A stretch of DNA of 64,000 nt from the NCBI RefSeq assembly GCF_022808775.1, contig NZ_JAKZLA010000008.1, positions 118,559 through 182,558 of the forward strand. The letters run 5' to 3'. Made by a program: the position numbers and the translations under genes. The DNA is from Geothrix terrae. GTDB lineage: Bacteria > Acidobacteriota > Holophagae > Holophagales > Holophagaceae. This document shows positions 43,204 through 52,367 of the stretch, one piece after another. Every line of letters starts with the position of its first letter. Within the stretch, counting starts at the first letter, position 1. The notes under the pieces were generated by a model that did no database searches, was not told the origin of the DNA, and was given only the letters and a program-made list of their open reading frames with translations.

Positions 43204-43270
43204 GTCCCCACGGCCGCCCCATCCTCAAGAAGCTCACCCTCGAGGAGCTGGAGCGGAGCTTCGGGCGGCG
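43204..43270 (+). repeat. 67-bp direct repeat, copy 2 (probable ancestral mutL end)
   Basis: Identical to 42994-43060. The frame continues to CTGTAG, giving SFGRRL*. The convergent sigma-54 activator ends inside this copy (stop at 43234-43236), so the original gene pair overlapped here. Confidence 0.95.
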
Positions 43271-46200
43271 GCTGTAGCCGGGCCGTTCCCTGAGCCAAGG
43301 CCGGCGGTGGCGGCGCGGCCGCGCTCGGCCACCAGGTCCACGCCGAGGCGCTTGGCGGTGGCGTAGAGGGCCGGACGCGCCAGGCCCAGGGTCTCGGCGG
43401 CTTCGGCCACTCGGAACCCGCAGGCCTGGAGGGTCTCCAGCAGGAGCCGCCGCTGGAAGGCCTGGGTGGCCTCGTCCCAGCTCCGCGCCTGCGTGGCCGG
43501 CGCGCTCAGCTCCGGCAGGTGGGCCGGCCTCAGCGTGCCGCCCTCGCAGCGCAGGAGGCCGCGCTCCAGCGCATGCAGCAGCTCCCGCACGTTCCCCGGC
43601 CAGGGCAGACGGGCCAGGGCCTGGGGCAGGCCGGGCGCGAGGGCGGGCACGGGCCGCTTGGCTGATGCCGCGGCCTTCACCACCAGGCGCGGCACCAGGA
43701 AGGGGAACTCGTGGCGGCGGGCCGAGAGGGGCGGCAGGCGCAAGGTCGCACCCTGCAGGCGGTAGAGCAGGTCGCGCCGGAAGGTGCCCGTGATGGCCAG
43801 GGCCTCGATGTCCCGATGGGTGGCGGCGGCGAAGCGCACGTCCACGCGGATGACCTGGTCCGAGCCCACCCGCCGGATCTCGCGTTCCTGGAGCACCCGC
43901 AGCAGCAGGGATTGGAGGCGCGGCGAGAGGTCCGCCACCTCGTCCAGGAACAGGGTCCCGCCCCGGGCGGCCTCGATGGCCCCGCGCCGGTCGCGGTCGG
44001 CCCCGGTGAACGCGCCCTTCACATGGCCGAAGAGCTCGGATTCCAGCAGGCCCTCGGCGAAGGCCGAGCAGTTCACGGCCACCAGGGGACCCGAGCGGCC
44101 CGAGCGCCGGTGCAGCTCCCGGGCCGCCAGCTCCTTGCCCGTCCCCGTGGCGCCGAGGATCAGCACCGGCAGATCCGACGTGGCCACGCGGTCCAGCTCC
44201 CGCAGCACCGAAGCCATGGGCTCGCTGCCATCCGTGAGCAGCAGGCCGCCATCCTCCGGAGATTCCAGGGGCCGGACCTCCTGGAGCCGGGCCAGCCAAG
44301 GGGCCAGAAGCAGGGGCTCCACCGGGGCCGCGGGGGCGGCGTCCGGCGCCTGGGCCAGCAGGATGCCGCCCACGGGACAGCCTTCCCACACCAGGGCGTG
44401 GCCCCGCCAGATCCAGCCGTCCTGGCGGAAGGGGGCGAGGCCGCCCTCCCGGGCCAACCGGCCCAGGGCCCCCTCGGGGGGCGGGTCGCCGGCGCCCAGC
44501 GCATGGACCTCCGCCCCGGTTCCCCAGACCAGCCAGGTGGGGGTGGATCGCTGGGCCAGCCAGCGATCCAGGAAGGCCGTCGCGTCCTCGGCGGGCACGG
44601 CCTCCGCCGGGGGCCAGAGGATCGCCAGGCGCGCCTGGTGGCGGGGCGCATGGGCGCGATCGGCGATGGCCTGGAGGGCCAGCAGATGCTCGGCCCGGCG
44701 GAGGTCCGGCCGCCGCTCCAGCACCTGCAGACCCAGCTCCAGGCGCATGATCTGGGTGGGGCAGCCTCGCCAGGCCGCCCAGAAGGCGTCCGGATCGCCA
44801 CCGCCCCGGAAGAGCCGGTGGGCCTCCCAGCTGAGGCGGGTCTCAGGATCCGCTTCCGCCGGGGGTGGCTCGGTCAGGGGACCCAGGGCGGCTTCCAGGA
44901 ACCGGGCGTAGGGGTGGGCCCGGACCCGGGGCAGGGCCTCGCGGACCAGGTCCCAGCGCTCCCGGTCCGCCCCGTGCAGGGCCAGGAGGCCCCAGGCTGC
45001 CGGAACCTCCGGGTGCGCCTCCACCAGGCGGCGGATCCGCGCGAGGGCCGCATCCGGGTCGCGGTTCACCTCCGCGAGCTGGGCCTCCTCCAGATCCTGC
45101 CAGGGCTGGGGGAGCGGGCCGCGCAGGGCGGCCCAGCGGGCATGGGCCGGGAGATCCGCCCACTTGAGGGCCAGGTGCGCCGCGTTGGAGGCAGCCCGCT
45201 CCGCCCAGCCGGCTGCCCCCAGCCGCAGGAAGTGGGCGTGGGCCAAGGTGAAGGCCCGCAGGGAACCCTCTGGATCGCAGGCCCCGTCCGCCCGCAGGCC
45301 CTCGGCCATCCAGTGGAAGGGGTCGGCGCAGGGATGGGCCGGTGCGCCCCAGTCCGGGTAGCCCGGTGCCGGCGGGGCTGCCTCGCCACCCCAGCGCATG
45401 CGGATCCGATCCCAGGCGGGGTCGCCCGAAGGAGCAGGTGGTGTGGGCCGGTGGAGGGTCTCGTGGATGTCTGCTTCCAGGGCGCTGCGCCAGTCCCCTG
45501 GTTGATCCTCGGCCAGCTCCAGGCGCAGGAAGGCCGCCAGGGGTGGGTCCGGAAGCCCGCCGCCGGCCAGGCCGCCGGGCGCCAAAGGGTCGAGTCCCGT
45601 CGGGGAGGCGCCCGCGCCCCGGGCCCAGGCCCGCAGGCGGGGATCCAACATGCGCCGTCCCCCGGGGAGTTCCGTCAGCCAGGGCGCGCCATGGTGCGGG
45701 GCCAGCGCCTCGCAGGGCCCGTCGAGGACCAGCGGGCCGGCCAGGGCCTGCAGGAGCGGCCAGGGCAGCTCTGGATCCAGGGCTCCTTCCGGCAGCAGGC
45801 GTCCCCCGGCGTCCTGGCTCCGGAGCAGGAACGTCCACCAGTCCGACGGCAGGCCGTGGAGCTCGGGCGGCACCAGCATCTCGAGGAAGGGCGGGAGCAC
45901 GAGGCGGCCGCCCTCTTCCACGGCCCCCAGGACCGCGATCCAGCGCAGGCGCTGGGGGCGGTCGAGAAGGACCGAGCCCGCCGCCATCCACGGGCTGCCA
46001 TCCCCCTCCAGCAGGGCCTCCCAGGCCCAGGCAAGCAGCTCGCTCTCCCGGGCACCCCGCCGGTCCGCGGGCACGGCGGGGCTGCCGTGGCGCAGGAGGG
46101 CCACCCAGGCAGGATCGGGGCGGGGGCCGAAGGCCGTGGGCGGCGCCGTCACCTGGGGACCGAAGGGGCGACGGGCCTCCTGGGCGAGCCGAGGCCAGCG

Positions 46201-46329
46201 GCCCTCATGTCCCCCCAGCATCCAGGCCTGGGAGATGGCGGCCAGGGCCCAGGCCGGATCCCCCCAGCGCCGTCCGCGGTCCAGGCCCCAGGGGGCCTTC
46301 CAGTGGCCCAGCCAGGAGGCCTTCAGCAC
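43234..46329 (-). CDS. Very large sigma-54 activator with an unusual N-terminal region
   Basis: A 1031-residue protein from a GTG start at 46329 that overlaps the aroA stop by seven bases. The last ~310 residues are classical: Walker A GATGTGKE near 725, intact GAFTGA near 770, FLDEVADLSP and a Fis-type HTH (VAEAAETLGLARPALYATAKR). The first ~700 residues are Trp-, Ala-, Gly- and Pro-rich and helical, with TPR-like stretches around 400-600; no receiver, GAF or PAS domain was recognised. Activators with such large sensory regions are rare. Its C-terminal tail (about 12 residues) is encoded in the mutL repeat copy 2. Confidence 0.82.
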   Translation of the reverse strand: MLKASWLGHWKAPWGLDRGRRWGDPAWALAAISQAWMLGGHEGRWPRLAQEARRPFGPQVTAPPTAFGPRPDPAWVALLRHGSPAVPADRRGARESELLAWAWEALLEGDGSPWMAAGSVLLDRPQRLRWIAVLGAVEEGGRLVLPPFLEMLVPPELHGLPSDWWTFLLRSQDAGGRLLPEGALDPELPWPLLQALAGPLVLDGPCEALAPHHGAPWLTELPGGRRMLDPRLRAWARGAGASPTGLDPLAPGGLAGGGLPDPPLAAFLRLELAEDQPGDWRSALEADIHETLHRPTPPAPSGDPAWDRIRMRWGGEAAPPAPGYPDWGAPAHPCADPFHWMAEGLRADGACDPEGSLRAFTLAHAHFLRLGAAGWAERAASNAAHLALKWADLPAHARWAALRGPLPQPWQDLEEAQLAEVNRDPDAALARIRRLVEAHPEVPAAWGLLALHGADRERWDLVREALPRVRAHPYARFLEAALGPLTEPPPAEADPETRLSWEAHRLFRGGGDPDAFWAAWRGCPTQIMRLELGLQVLERRPDLRRAEHLLALQAIADRAHAPRHQARLAILWPPAEAVPAEDATAFLDRWLAQRSTPTWLVWGTGAEVHALGAGDPPPEGALGRLAREGGLAPFRQDGWIWRGHALVWEGCPVGGILLAQAPDAAPAAPVEPLLLAPWLARLQEVRPLESPEDGGLLLTDGSEPMASVLRELDRVATSDLPVLILGATGTGKELAARELHRRSGRSGPLVAVNCSAFAEGLLESELFGHVKGAFTGADRDRRGAIEAARGGTLFLDEVADLSPRLQSLLLRVLQEREIRRVGSDQVIRVDVRFAAATHRDIEALAITGTFRRDLLYRLQGATLRLPPLSARRHEFPFLVPRLVVKAAASAKRPVPALAPGLPQALARLPWPGNVRELLHALERGLLRCEGGTLRPAHLPELSAPATQARSWDEATQAFQRRLLLETLQACGFRVAEAAETLGLARPALYATAKRLGVDLVAERGRAATAGLGSGNGPATAAARSSAPAPRG

Positions 46330-47594
46330 CCCAGCATCCCGCGCCAGACCTCCCAGAAGTCCGGGAAGGTCTTGGCCACGCAGTGGGGATCGCGGATCTC
46401 GCCGCCGCAGCGCAGGCCGCCCACGGCGGCGGCGAAGGCCATGCGGTGGTCGTTCCGGGGGTCGAAGGGCGGGCGGGGCCCGGGCCGCGGGCCGGGCTGG
46501 ACGCGCAGGGTGTGGTCGCCGATCACCTCGGCCCGCCCGCCCAGCCAGCGCACCAGCTCCGCCGAGGCGTCCAGGCGGTCGCACTCCTTGAGGGGCAGGG
46601 TGTGGAGGCCTCGCAGCTCCGAGGGACCCGGTGCCAGGGCCGCCAGGGCCGCCAGCACGGGGCCCAGGTCCGGGCAGTCCGTGAGATCCGCATCCAGCCC
46701 GTGCTGGAGCGGGCCCTCCAGTTCCAGATCCTGGGGCCCCGTCCAGCGGGCGCGGCAGCCCGCGTCCTGGAGGATGGCCACCATGGCGCGGTCGCCCTGG
46801 GCATCCTCGGGATCCAGGGGTGCCAGGCGGAGGGCCCGGCCCGTGGCGGCCGCGGCGGCCAGGAAGGCGGCCGCCCCGCTCCAGTCGCCGGGCAGGTCCA
46901 GGTCCCGCGGGGCCAGGGCGCCGCCGGGGATGAGCCACCGGCCCTCTTCCAGACGGGCCCCGCAGCCGAAGTGGTGGAGCCACTGGGTGGTGAGGGCCAG
47001 GTAGCTGGGGCTGGCCACCGCGGTCCAGCGCAGGGTGCCGCCTCCGGGCAGGGCCGCCGCGGTCAGGGCCAGGCCCGTGAGGAACTGGCTGCTGAGGCGG
47101 GCGTCCACCTCCAGGTCCAGCCGCTCCGGGGCCCGCGCCGCGGGGCGCAGCCAGGCGCCCTTCGCATCGGGTTCCCAGGTGGCCCCCAGGGCCTCCAGGG
47201 GGGCCAGCAGGGGCCCCAGGGGGCGCTCGAAGAGCCGCGGATCGCCCTCCAGCCGCACGGGGCCCTCCGCCTTCAGGGCCAGCCAGGGCAGGAGGAAACG
47301 CAGGGTGGTGCCGGAGGCGCCCAGCCAGAGGGGGGTGGAGGTCCGGGGACGGCCGCCGCCTTCGATGCTCCAGGTGCCGTCCTCCTCCCGGACGCCGAGC
47401 CCCAGATCCGCCAGGGCCCGCCGCATCCAGCGGGTGTCCTCGGCCTCCAGCCCCCCGCGGAACCGACTGGTGCCCGGCGCCACCGCCGCGAGCAGCAGGG
47501 CCCGGTTGGTGACGGACTTCGATCCGGGCACGCGGATCGGGTGCAGCGCCGCCCCCCGGGGCAGGGTGGTGTCTTCAGGAAGTGACAGGAGCAT
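46323..47594 (-). CDS. aroA: 3-phosphoshikimate 1-carboxyvinyltransferase (EPSP synthase)
   Basis: A 423-residue enzyme of aromatic amino acid synthesis that joins PEP to shikimate 3-phosphate. Motifs include RVPGSKSVTNRALLLAA, LGASGTTLRFL (an Asn-to-Ala change in the usual GNSGTT), RLSSQFLTGLALTA, DCPDLGPVLAALAA, KECDRL and DPRNDHRMAFA. Its stop overlaps the start of the large activator. Five genes, from 51574 down to 43234, run closely in this direction. Confidence 0.93.
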   Translation of the reverse strand: MLLSLPEDTTLPRGAALHPIRVPGSKSVTNRALLLAAVAPGTSRFRGGLEAEDTRWMRRALADLGLGVREEDGTWSIEGGGRPRTSTPLWLGASGTTLRFLLPWLALKAEGPVRLEGDPRLFERPLGPLLAPLEALGATWEPDAKGAWLRPAARAPERLDLEVDARLSSQFLTGLALTAAALPGGGTLRWTAVASPSYLALTTQWLHHFGCGARLEEGRWLIPGGALAPRDLDLPGDWSGAAAFLAAAAATGRALRLAPLDPEDAQGDRAMVAILQDAGCRARWTGPQDLELEGPLQHGLDADLTDCPDLGPVLAALAALAPGPSELRGLHTLPLKECDRLDASAELVRWLGGRAEVIGDHTLRVQPGPRPGPRPPFDPRNDHRMAFAAAVGGLRCGGEIRDPHCVAKTFPDFWEVWRGMLGC

Positions 47595-47645
47595 ATGGCA
47601 GGGTGCCGCGCCCGGCCCCCCGCCGCAAGCCCATCGAAGACCGGA

Positions 47646-48035
47646 TCAGCCGATGTTCTCGAAGATCGGCTTGGAGATGCGCTTGTCGGTTTCCTTGGTC
47701 CACTGGTAGGCGCCGTAGAAGTCGATGGTGCGCTTGTAGCGGAGGGTGATGGTGCAGGTGCCGGCCTCGCCGCTGCCGCTCTTGACGACCCGGACGGTGC
47801 TTCTGTCGGCCAACACTTCGGGAATGGCCAATTCCCGGGCTTTGTCCCTGACCTCACGTTCGACGGTCTCGACGGGTTTTCTGGCGGAGCTGCTGGCGAT
47901 GAATCCGCACGCATCCACCAGCTCGCTGTCGCTGTAGTAGACGGGGAAGGCCTTGTATCCAGCGGCGGCCAGGGTGCCGAACACGAGCAGGGAGACGATG
48001 CAGCCGATCTTGCCTTCGCCGCGCTGACGCTTCAT
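47646..48035 (-). CDS. Small single-pass membrane protein, uncharacterised
   Basis: A 129-residue protein with a basic N-terminus and one membrane helix (IGCIVSLLVFGTLAAAGYKAF, ~10-30). The rest (about 95 residues) is predicted to be outside and contains two cysteines. A strong GGAGGA site supports the ATG at 48035. It is 13 bases after the PEGA protein gene, so it belongs to that envelope gene group. No family was recognised. Confidence 0.72.
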   Translation of the reverse strand: MKRQRGEGKIGCIVSLLVFGTLAAAGYKAFPVYYSDSELVDACGFIASSSARKPVETVEREVRDKARELAIPEVLADRSTVRVVKSGSGEAGTCTITLRYKRTIDFYGAYQWTKETDKRISKPIFENIG

Positions 48036-48048
48036 GAGTTCCTCCAAA

Positions 48049-50094
48049 CTACTTCAGGTCTTCAAGGGCCTGCCGGGCCAGGGGGGCGACCAGGGGGCCA
48101 TCGGGGCCGAGCAGGGTTGCCTGAGGATACTTCAGTGCCTGCCGGAATGCCTGCGTTGCTTCGGCCTGGTAGGCGCTGCCCAGTCGGAGGAAGCACCGGC
48201 CCGTGTGGTAGTCGAGGGTGCCCTGGCTCACGCCGCTCGCGGTGCCGAGCCGGGCATCCCGCAGTTGCTCGATGGCCTTGTCGTACCGGCGGAAGTGCAT
48301 GAGGCCCAGGCCGAGGTTCATCCGGATGAGATTCGCTTCGTCGCCCTTGGCGCCCGCCTTCGCTCCCACGTAGTCCAGCCGCAGGCGGGCCAGGATGGCC
48401 GGGTAGCAGAGGGCCGGGGAACCCAGGGGGAGCTCCAGGGCCTGGTCCTGGACCGGAAGGTTCACGGGGGGGCCACCCTGGCTGAGGGTCACGGTTCCCT
48501 TCGCGGCCGCCAGCACCTGGCGCAGGGCCTGGACCGAGGCCACGGGTTTGCCGTTGGCCAGGGTGACGGGCCTGCCGACCTGGATGCCCGCCTTCTGATC
48601 AGCCTCGGAGGCGGACAGGACCCAGGGCCCCGGCTCTCCGGGGAGGTCGAGGAGGGCCAGGTCCAGCCCGGGCTCATGCAAGGGGGGCACGGCGTTGAGA
48701 CGGGCCACCAGGGGGCCCAGCGGATCCTCCTCCAGGGGCTTCACCAGCAGCCGCTCCTCCTCGCCCTCGAGGGTGGCGATCCGAAGCTCCACCTGGTGGG
48801 TCACCTTCCCCGGGATCGGGGCGGCGGAGAGGATGAGTTCGGCCTCCCGCGAGGCCTTCACCCGCGCCAGGGCCTCCTGGGGCGTCTCGCCAGGATGGGC
48901 GGGCAGGTAGGCCACCTGCTGCAGGCGGTCGCCGAGGCCCTCCAGCAGCGACAGGAGCCGGGCCCGGCCGGTGAATTCCAGCTCCCCCTCCAGGCCCAGG
49001 AAGGCGAGGCGCGGCTTCGGCCGGGCCTCCACTGCGAGGGCCTTGCCCTCCTCCACGGTGATGCGCCGGGAGAAGCCGCCTGCCGGGAAGCGGACAAGCA
49101 GATCATAGGGACCCGAGCAGACCGGGAGCTGCGCCACGGGCAGGGGACCCTGGTTCTGGCCGGAGAGGAACAGTTCGCCGCCGGGCCAGTCGGAATGGAC
49201 GGACAGGGTGCCCTTGGAGGGATCGAGGCGGATGGGCTCCAGGGTGTGGTCCGCAAAGGGTGTGGCCAGGTCCGCCTGCATCTCGAGCACCTTGGTCCGG
49301 TGGCAGGGGGCGCGAAGCTCCAGCTGGTGCTTGCCCGGGGCCAGCTCGCCGATGATGAAGGGTTCGGAGACCTCCTCCGGGCGCAGGCCCAGGGGCGTCA
49401 CCAGGGGGGCGGCGTCGGGGCCCGCCTGGCCCTTGGCATGGCCGAGGCTATGGCCGTCCAGCAGGACCTCTGAGCCGCTCGGCCGCACGTACAGAGCCAC
49501 GGTGGAGGAGATGCGGGTGAGCTTGAAGTCCGCGGCCTTGGTGTCCCCGGAGGCGAGGTCGAGGATCAGGTCGACGGGCGCATAGCCCGGGCGGCTGTAG
49601 GTCAGCTTGTGCGAGCCGAAGGGGAGGAAGCGGCGGGCCTGGGGAGATCCCGGGCGGCCGTCCACGGACAGGGTCCCCCCTTCGGGCGCGTAGCTGAGCC
49701 GCACGGGGGCGTAGTTCTCCGCCCTCAGGCGATCGAAGAGGGCCGCCAGGCGCTGGGAGGTGAGGGTCCGATCCACCTCGAAGTCCGGGTTCAGGTCGAT
49801 GAGTGCCTGGAGGCGCGCCTGGGCCCGGGGCTTGGTCTGGGGGCTGCGGTCATCCAGCACCGCCAGCCAATTGTAGCTTTCGCAGAGCACCTGGGCCCAG
49901 GTGGGATCGAGGGCGGCAGCCTTGGGCGAAAGGGTCGCGACCACCTGTTCGAAGCGGGTGCTGGCGCCCTCGCGGTCCCCCTGGGTGGCCCAGAGGGCCT
50001 TGGCCTGGAGGAAGGTGTCCTTGAGGGCCGCATCCTGGGCGCCAAGGCCCAGGCTCAGCAGGAAGACGAAGGGGAGGAGTCGGCGCAGGCGCAT
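48049..50094 (-). CDS. PEGA-domain protein with terminal TPR-like region
   Basis: A 681-residue protein with a signal peptide (residues 1-19). At least two PEGA-like modules are visible (LSYAPEGGTLSVDGRPG...FLPFGSHKLTYSRPGYAPVD; SVHSDWPGGELFLSGQ). A middle region resembles a PDZ-like fold (GIQVGRPVTLANGKPVASVQ). The C-terminal ~100 residues look TPR-like. PEGA domains occur in surface-layer or envelope proteins. It lies one base after the stop of the next upstream gene (TGACATG), a tight pair. Confidence 0.72.
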   Translation of the reverse strand: MRLRRLLPFVFLLSLGLGAQDAALKDTFLQAKALWATQGDREGASTRFEQVVATLSPKAAALDPTWAQVLCESYNWLAVLDDRSPQTKPRAQARLQALIDLNPDFEVDRTLTSQRLAALFDRLRAENYAPVRLSYAPEGGTLSVDGRPGSPQARRFLPFGSHKLTYSRPGYAPVDLILDLASGDTKAADFKLTRISSTVALYVRPSGSEVLLDGHSLGHAKGQAGPDAAPLVTPLGLRPEEVSEPFIIGELAPGKHQLELRAPCHRTKVLEMQADLATPFADHTLEPIRLDPSKGTLSVHSDWPGGELFLSGQNQGPLPVAQLPVCSGPYDLLVRFPAGGFSRRITVEEGKALAVEARPKPRLAFLGLEGELEFTGRARLLSLLEGLGDRLQQVAYLPAHPGETPQEALARVKASREAELILSAAPIPGKVTHQVELRIATLEGEEERLLVKPLEEDPLGPLVARLNAVPPLHEPGLDLALLDLPGEPGPWVLSASEADQKAGIQVGRPVTLANGKPVASVQALRQVLAAAKGTVTLSQGGPPVNLPVQDQALELPLGSPALCYPAILARLRLDYVGAKAGAKGDEANLIRMNLGLGLMHFRRYDKAIEQLRDARLGTASGVSQGTLDYHTGRCFLRLGSAYQAEATQAFRQALKYPQATLLGPDGPLVAPLARQALEDLK

Positions 50095-50095
50095 G

Positions 50096-51574
50096 TCAGT
50101 TCAACCGGTACAGGAGGTCGTTGCGGCGGTCGCAGAGGATGAGGCCGCCGGAGCGGTCCAGGGCGAGCGACGTGATGCGGCCGCTGATGCCCAGGCTCTT
50201 GAAGGTGGCCTGGCGAAGCACCGCGCCATGGGGATCGAGGATCAGGACACCCTCCCCGAAGTCGCCTCCATCCACCAGGACCGCCACCTGCCCTGCCCCG
50301 TCCGAGGCCAGGGCGACCACGTTCCGGAAGGGGGCCGGAAGGTCCCTGCCGTAGGGGACCACCACGCGCGGCTGACCGTCGGCATCCAGGAAGAGCAGCT
50401 TGCGATCCGCGTCCGAGGCGATGGCCATGCCGCCGGTGGGCAGGGCGGCCAGGGCGTTGGCGATGGGGGAAGCCACGGTGCGGGAGGCACCATCCGGGTT
50501 GAAGACGGTCAGAGCGGGGGTCTTCGCATCGGCCACCCAAAGGGCGCCCCACCGGTCCAGGGCGGCGCCGCTGATGGCACCCAGACCGTTCAGTGGCATC
50601 GGTGCCGCCGAATCCCGGGAGAGGCCGGCCTTGGAGAGGAGCCAGACCTCGCCGGCAGGCGAGACGGCCATGGCCTTGGCTCCGGCCGCGGCGGGGCCGG
50701 CGGGGGCCAGTTCGCCGTCGTGGAGCCGGAAGGCATGGTCCAGGTCGTTCTGGTAGATCAGGAGGTCCCCGTCTGGCGCGTTGGCCATGAGGGTTGGTGT
50801 CCGGAGCCACTTCACGCGCCCTGCCGGCCAGGAGCCTTCGTTGGTCAGGGGCTGTTTCTGCAGCCGGTGCTTTACTCGCACGGCCGTGCGCCAGGCGGCC
50901 TCCCCGGCTTCAGGTGTGTGGGGGGCCAGGGTCCGCAGCCGCTGGAGCATCCGCAGGCAGCCCGGGAGATCGTCCAGGAGGTCCATGGTCTCGGCGGCCT
51001 CCAGCATGGCCCGGGGCGCCACGGCGGCGTCGGGGTGGAGGCGGAAGGCGTCCACGAAGAGCTGGAGGGCGCGGCCCCACTGCCCCTGGTCCCGCCAGGC
51101 GCGGCCCAGCCGGAACCGGGCCTCGGGCACCGCCGGGGACTCCGGGAAGAGGTCGATGACGCGGTTGAACTCCGCCATGGCGTCCTTGAGCTCGGCCGGG
51201 CGCCGGGCCTGCCGGGCGAGCAGGGTTCCTCGCAGCAGCAGGCCTTCTGCGGCTTCGGGGGTCCGGATGTGGTCGGCCTTCAGCCGGTCCAGGAGGGGCA
51301 TGGCGGCCTCGGGCTTGTGGTTCACCTCCACCTGGAGCCGGGCCAGCCCCAGGAGGGCTCGCGGGGCGAACGCGCTCCCAGGGGCGGACTGGAGCAGCTG
51401 GCCCCAGGTGTCCGCCGCCTCCTGGTAGGCCTTGGCCGCGTAGGCGCGTTCGCCGCTCTGATACAGGCGTTCGGCCAGATCAGCCTCCTGGGCGCGCCCG
51501 GTCACCTGGACCAGGACCGGCAGGGCGCAGAGCAGGGCGACCGGGACGCGGGACCAGGGGGGGGCGGGCAGCAT
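50096..51574 (-). CDS. TPR/NHL-propeller envelope protein
   Basis: A 492-residue protein with a signal peptide (VPVALLCALPVLVQVTGRAQ). Residues ~25-230 are TPR-like repeats (AKAYQEAADTWGQLLQSAP; AVPEARFRLGRAWRDQGQWG). Residues ~250-492 are NHL/SMP30-like propeller strands (LDRWGALWVADAKTPALTVF; LDRSGGLILCDRRNDLLYRL). The ATG at 51574 has CGAGG upstream. It is the first gene of the envelope/aroA group. Function is unknown; a scaffold for envelope assembly is possible. Confidence 0.72.
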   Translation of the reverse strand: MLPAPPWSRVPVALLCALPVLVQVTGRAQEADLAERLYQSGERAYAAKAYQEAADTWGQLLQSAPGSAFAPRALLGLARLQVEVNHKPEAAMPLLDRLKADHIRTPEAAEGLLLRGTLLARQARRPAELKDAMAEFNRVIDLFPESPAVPEARFRLGRAWRDQGQWGRALQLFVDAFRLHPDAAVAPRAMLEAAETMDLLDDLPGCLRMLQRLRTLAPHTPEAGEAAWRTAVRVKHRLQKQPLTNEGSWPAGRVKWLRTPTLMANAPDGDLLIYQNDLDHAFRLHDGELAPAGPAAAGAKAMAVSPAGEVWLLSKAGLSRDSAAPMPLNGLGAISGAALDRWGALWVADAKTPALTVFNPDGASRTVASPIANALAALPTGGMAIASDADRKLLFLDADGQPRVVVPYGRDLPAPFRNVVALASDGAGQVAVLVDGGDFGEGVLILDPHGAVLRQATFKSLGISGRITSLALDRSGGLILCDRRNDLLYRLN

Positions 51575-51686
51575 GGAAGCCTCGGGACAGAGGAAAAGCA
51601 TAGCCGCGACCCGGGGTCCGGTCCGCGCCAACCGCTAGCGCCGTTGGGGGCCCCGGCGGCCCCGGGGAGGTGCTAGCGTCTTGGGT

Positions 51687-52367
51687 ATGCGTGCCGTGAT
51701 CTTCGCCCTCCTGGCCGTTTGCGTCCAAGCCCAGCCGCCGGCCTTCCTGGCCCAGCTGCCCCCGGCCGCCCAGGCCGAGGCCCAGGACATCATCGATCGG
51801 GCCGACTTCATCTTCGAGACACAGACCCAGCCGAAGCACGTGCGGCTGGCGAGCATGGAGAAACTCTTCGACCATCCCCGCCTGGCCTCGGCCATGTGGC
51901 GGCACTGCCAGTTCGTGCCCGGCTTCTACGCCTTCATCCATCCGGACGGCTCCTGGAGCATCGATGACGCGCACGGGCTGAAGGGCACGCTCCGCCTCGT
52001 GTACCGGCGGCCTGGGCATCGGGTCTACCTGGTGGAGGGCGTGGCCGAGAAGGGCCGCCTGAAGACGCCCTTCGCCGTGAAGGCGAAGATGCTCACCTCG
52101 TACCGCTACTGGGAGGGGAAGAACGGCTTCGAGACCCACCTCCAGACCTGGACGGCCCTGGATTCCGCCCTGCTGGGGGCCATCGCCCGGCCCTTCCGGG
52201 GCTACATCAAGCACCGGCAGGATGAGTTCATCGCCTACATCAACGGGAACGTGGCCACCTTCGGCGAGTTCGCCGACCTGAGCCCCCAGGACTTCCACGG
52301 CCCCCTCAAGCGGGACGGCGACGTCATCGCCCTCCGCGAGTTCGAGACCCTCTTCCTGAGGAAGTGA
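51687..52367 (+). CDS. Secreted protein of unknown function
   Basis: A 226-residue protein with a signal peptide (VIFALLAVCVQAQ). The mature part has conserved-looking features (MEKLFDHPRLASAMWRHC; YRYWEGKNGFETHLQTW) but matches no family I know. Its stop overlaps the next gene (TGATG). A TTG six bases earlier is an alternative start with a better-placed GGAGG. Confidence 0.65.
   Translation: MRAVIFALLAVCVQAQPPAFLAQLPPAAQAEAQDIIDRADFIFETQTQPKHVRLASMEKLFDHPRLASAMWRHCQFVPGFYAFIHPDGSWSIDDAHGLKGTLRLVYRRPGHRVYLVEGVAEKGRLKTPFAVKAKMLTSYRYWEGKNGFETHLQTWTALDSALLGAIARPFRGYIKHRQDEFIAYINGNVATFGEFADLSPQDFHGPLKRDGDVIALREFETLFLRK

Noticed and set aside
46330..46983. N-terminal extension of the large sigma-54 activator through aroA
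   Set aside because: The extra frame lies inside aroA, which is a clear conserved gene; a GTG at 46329 explains the start without it.
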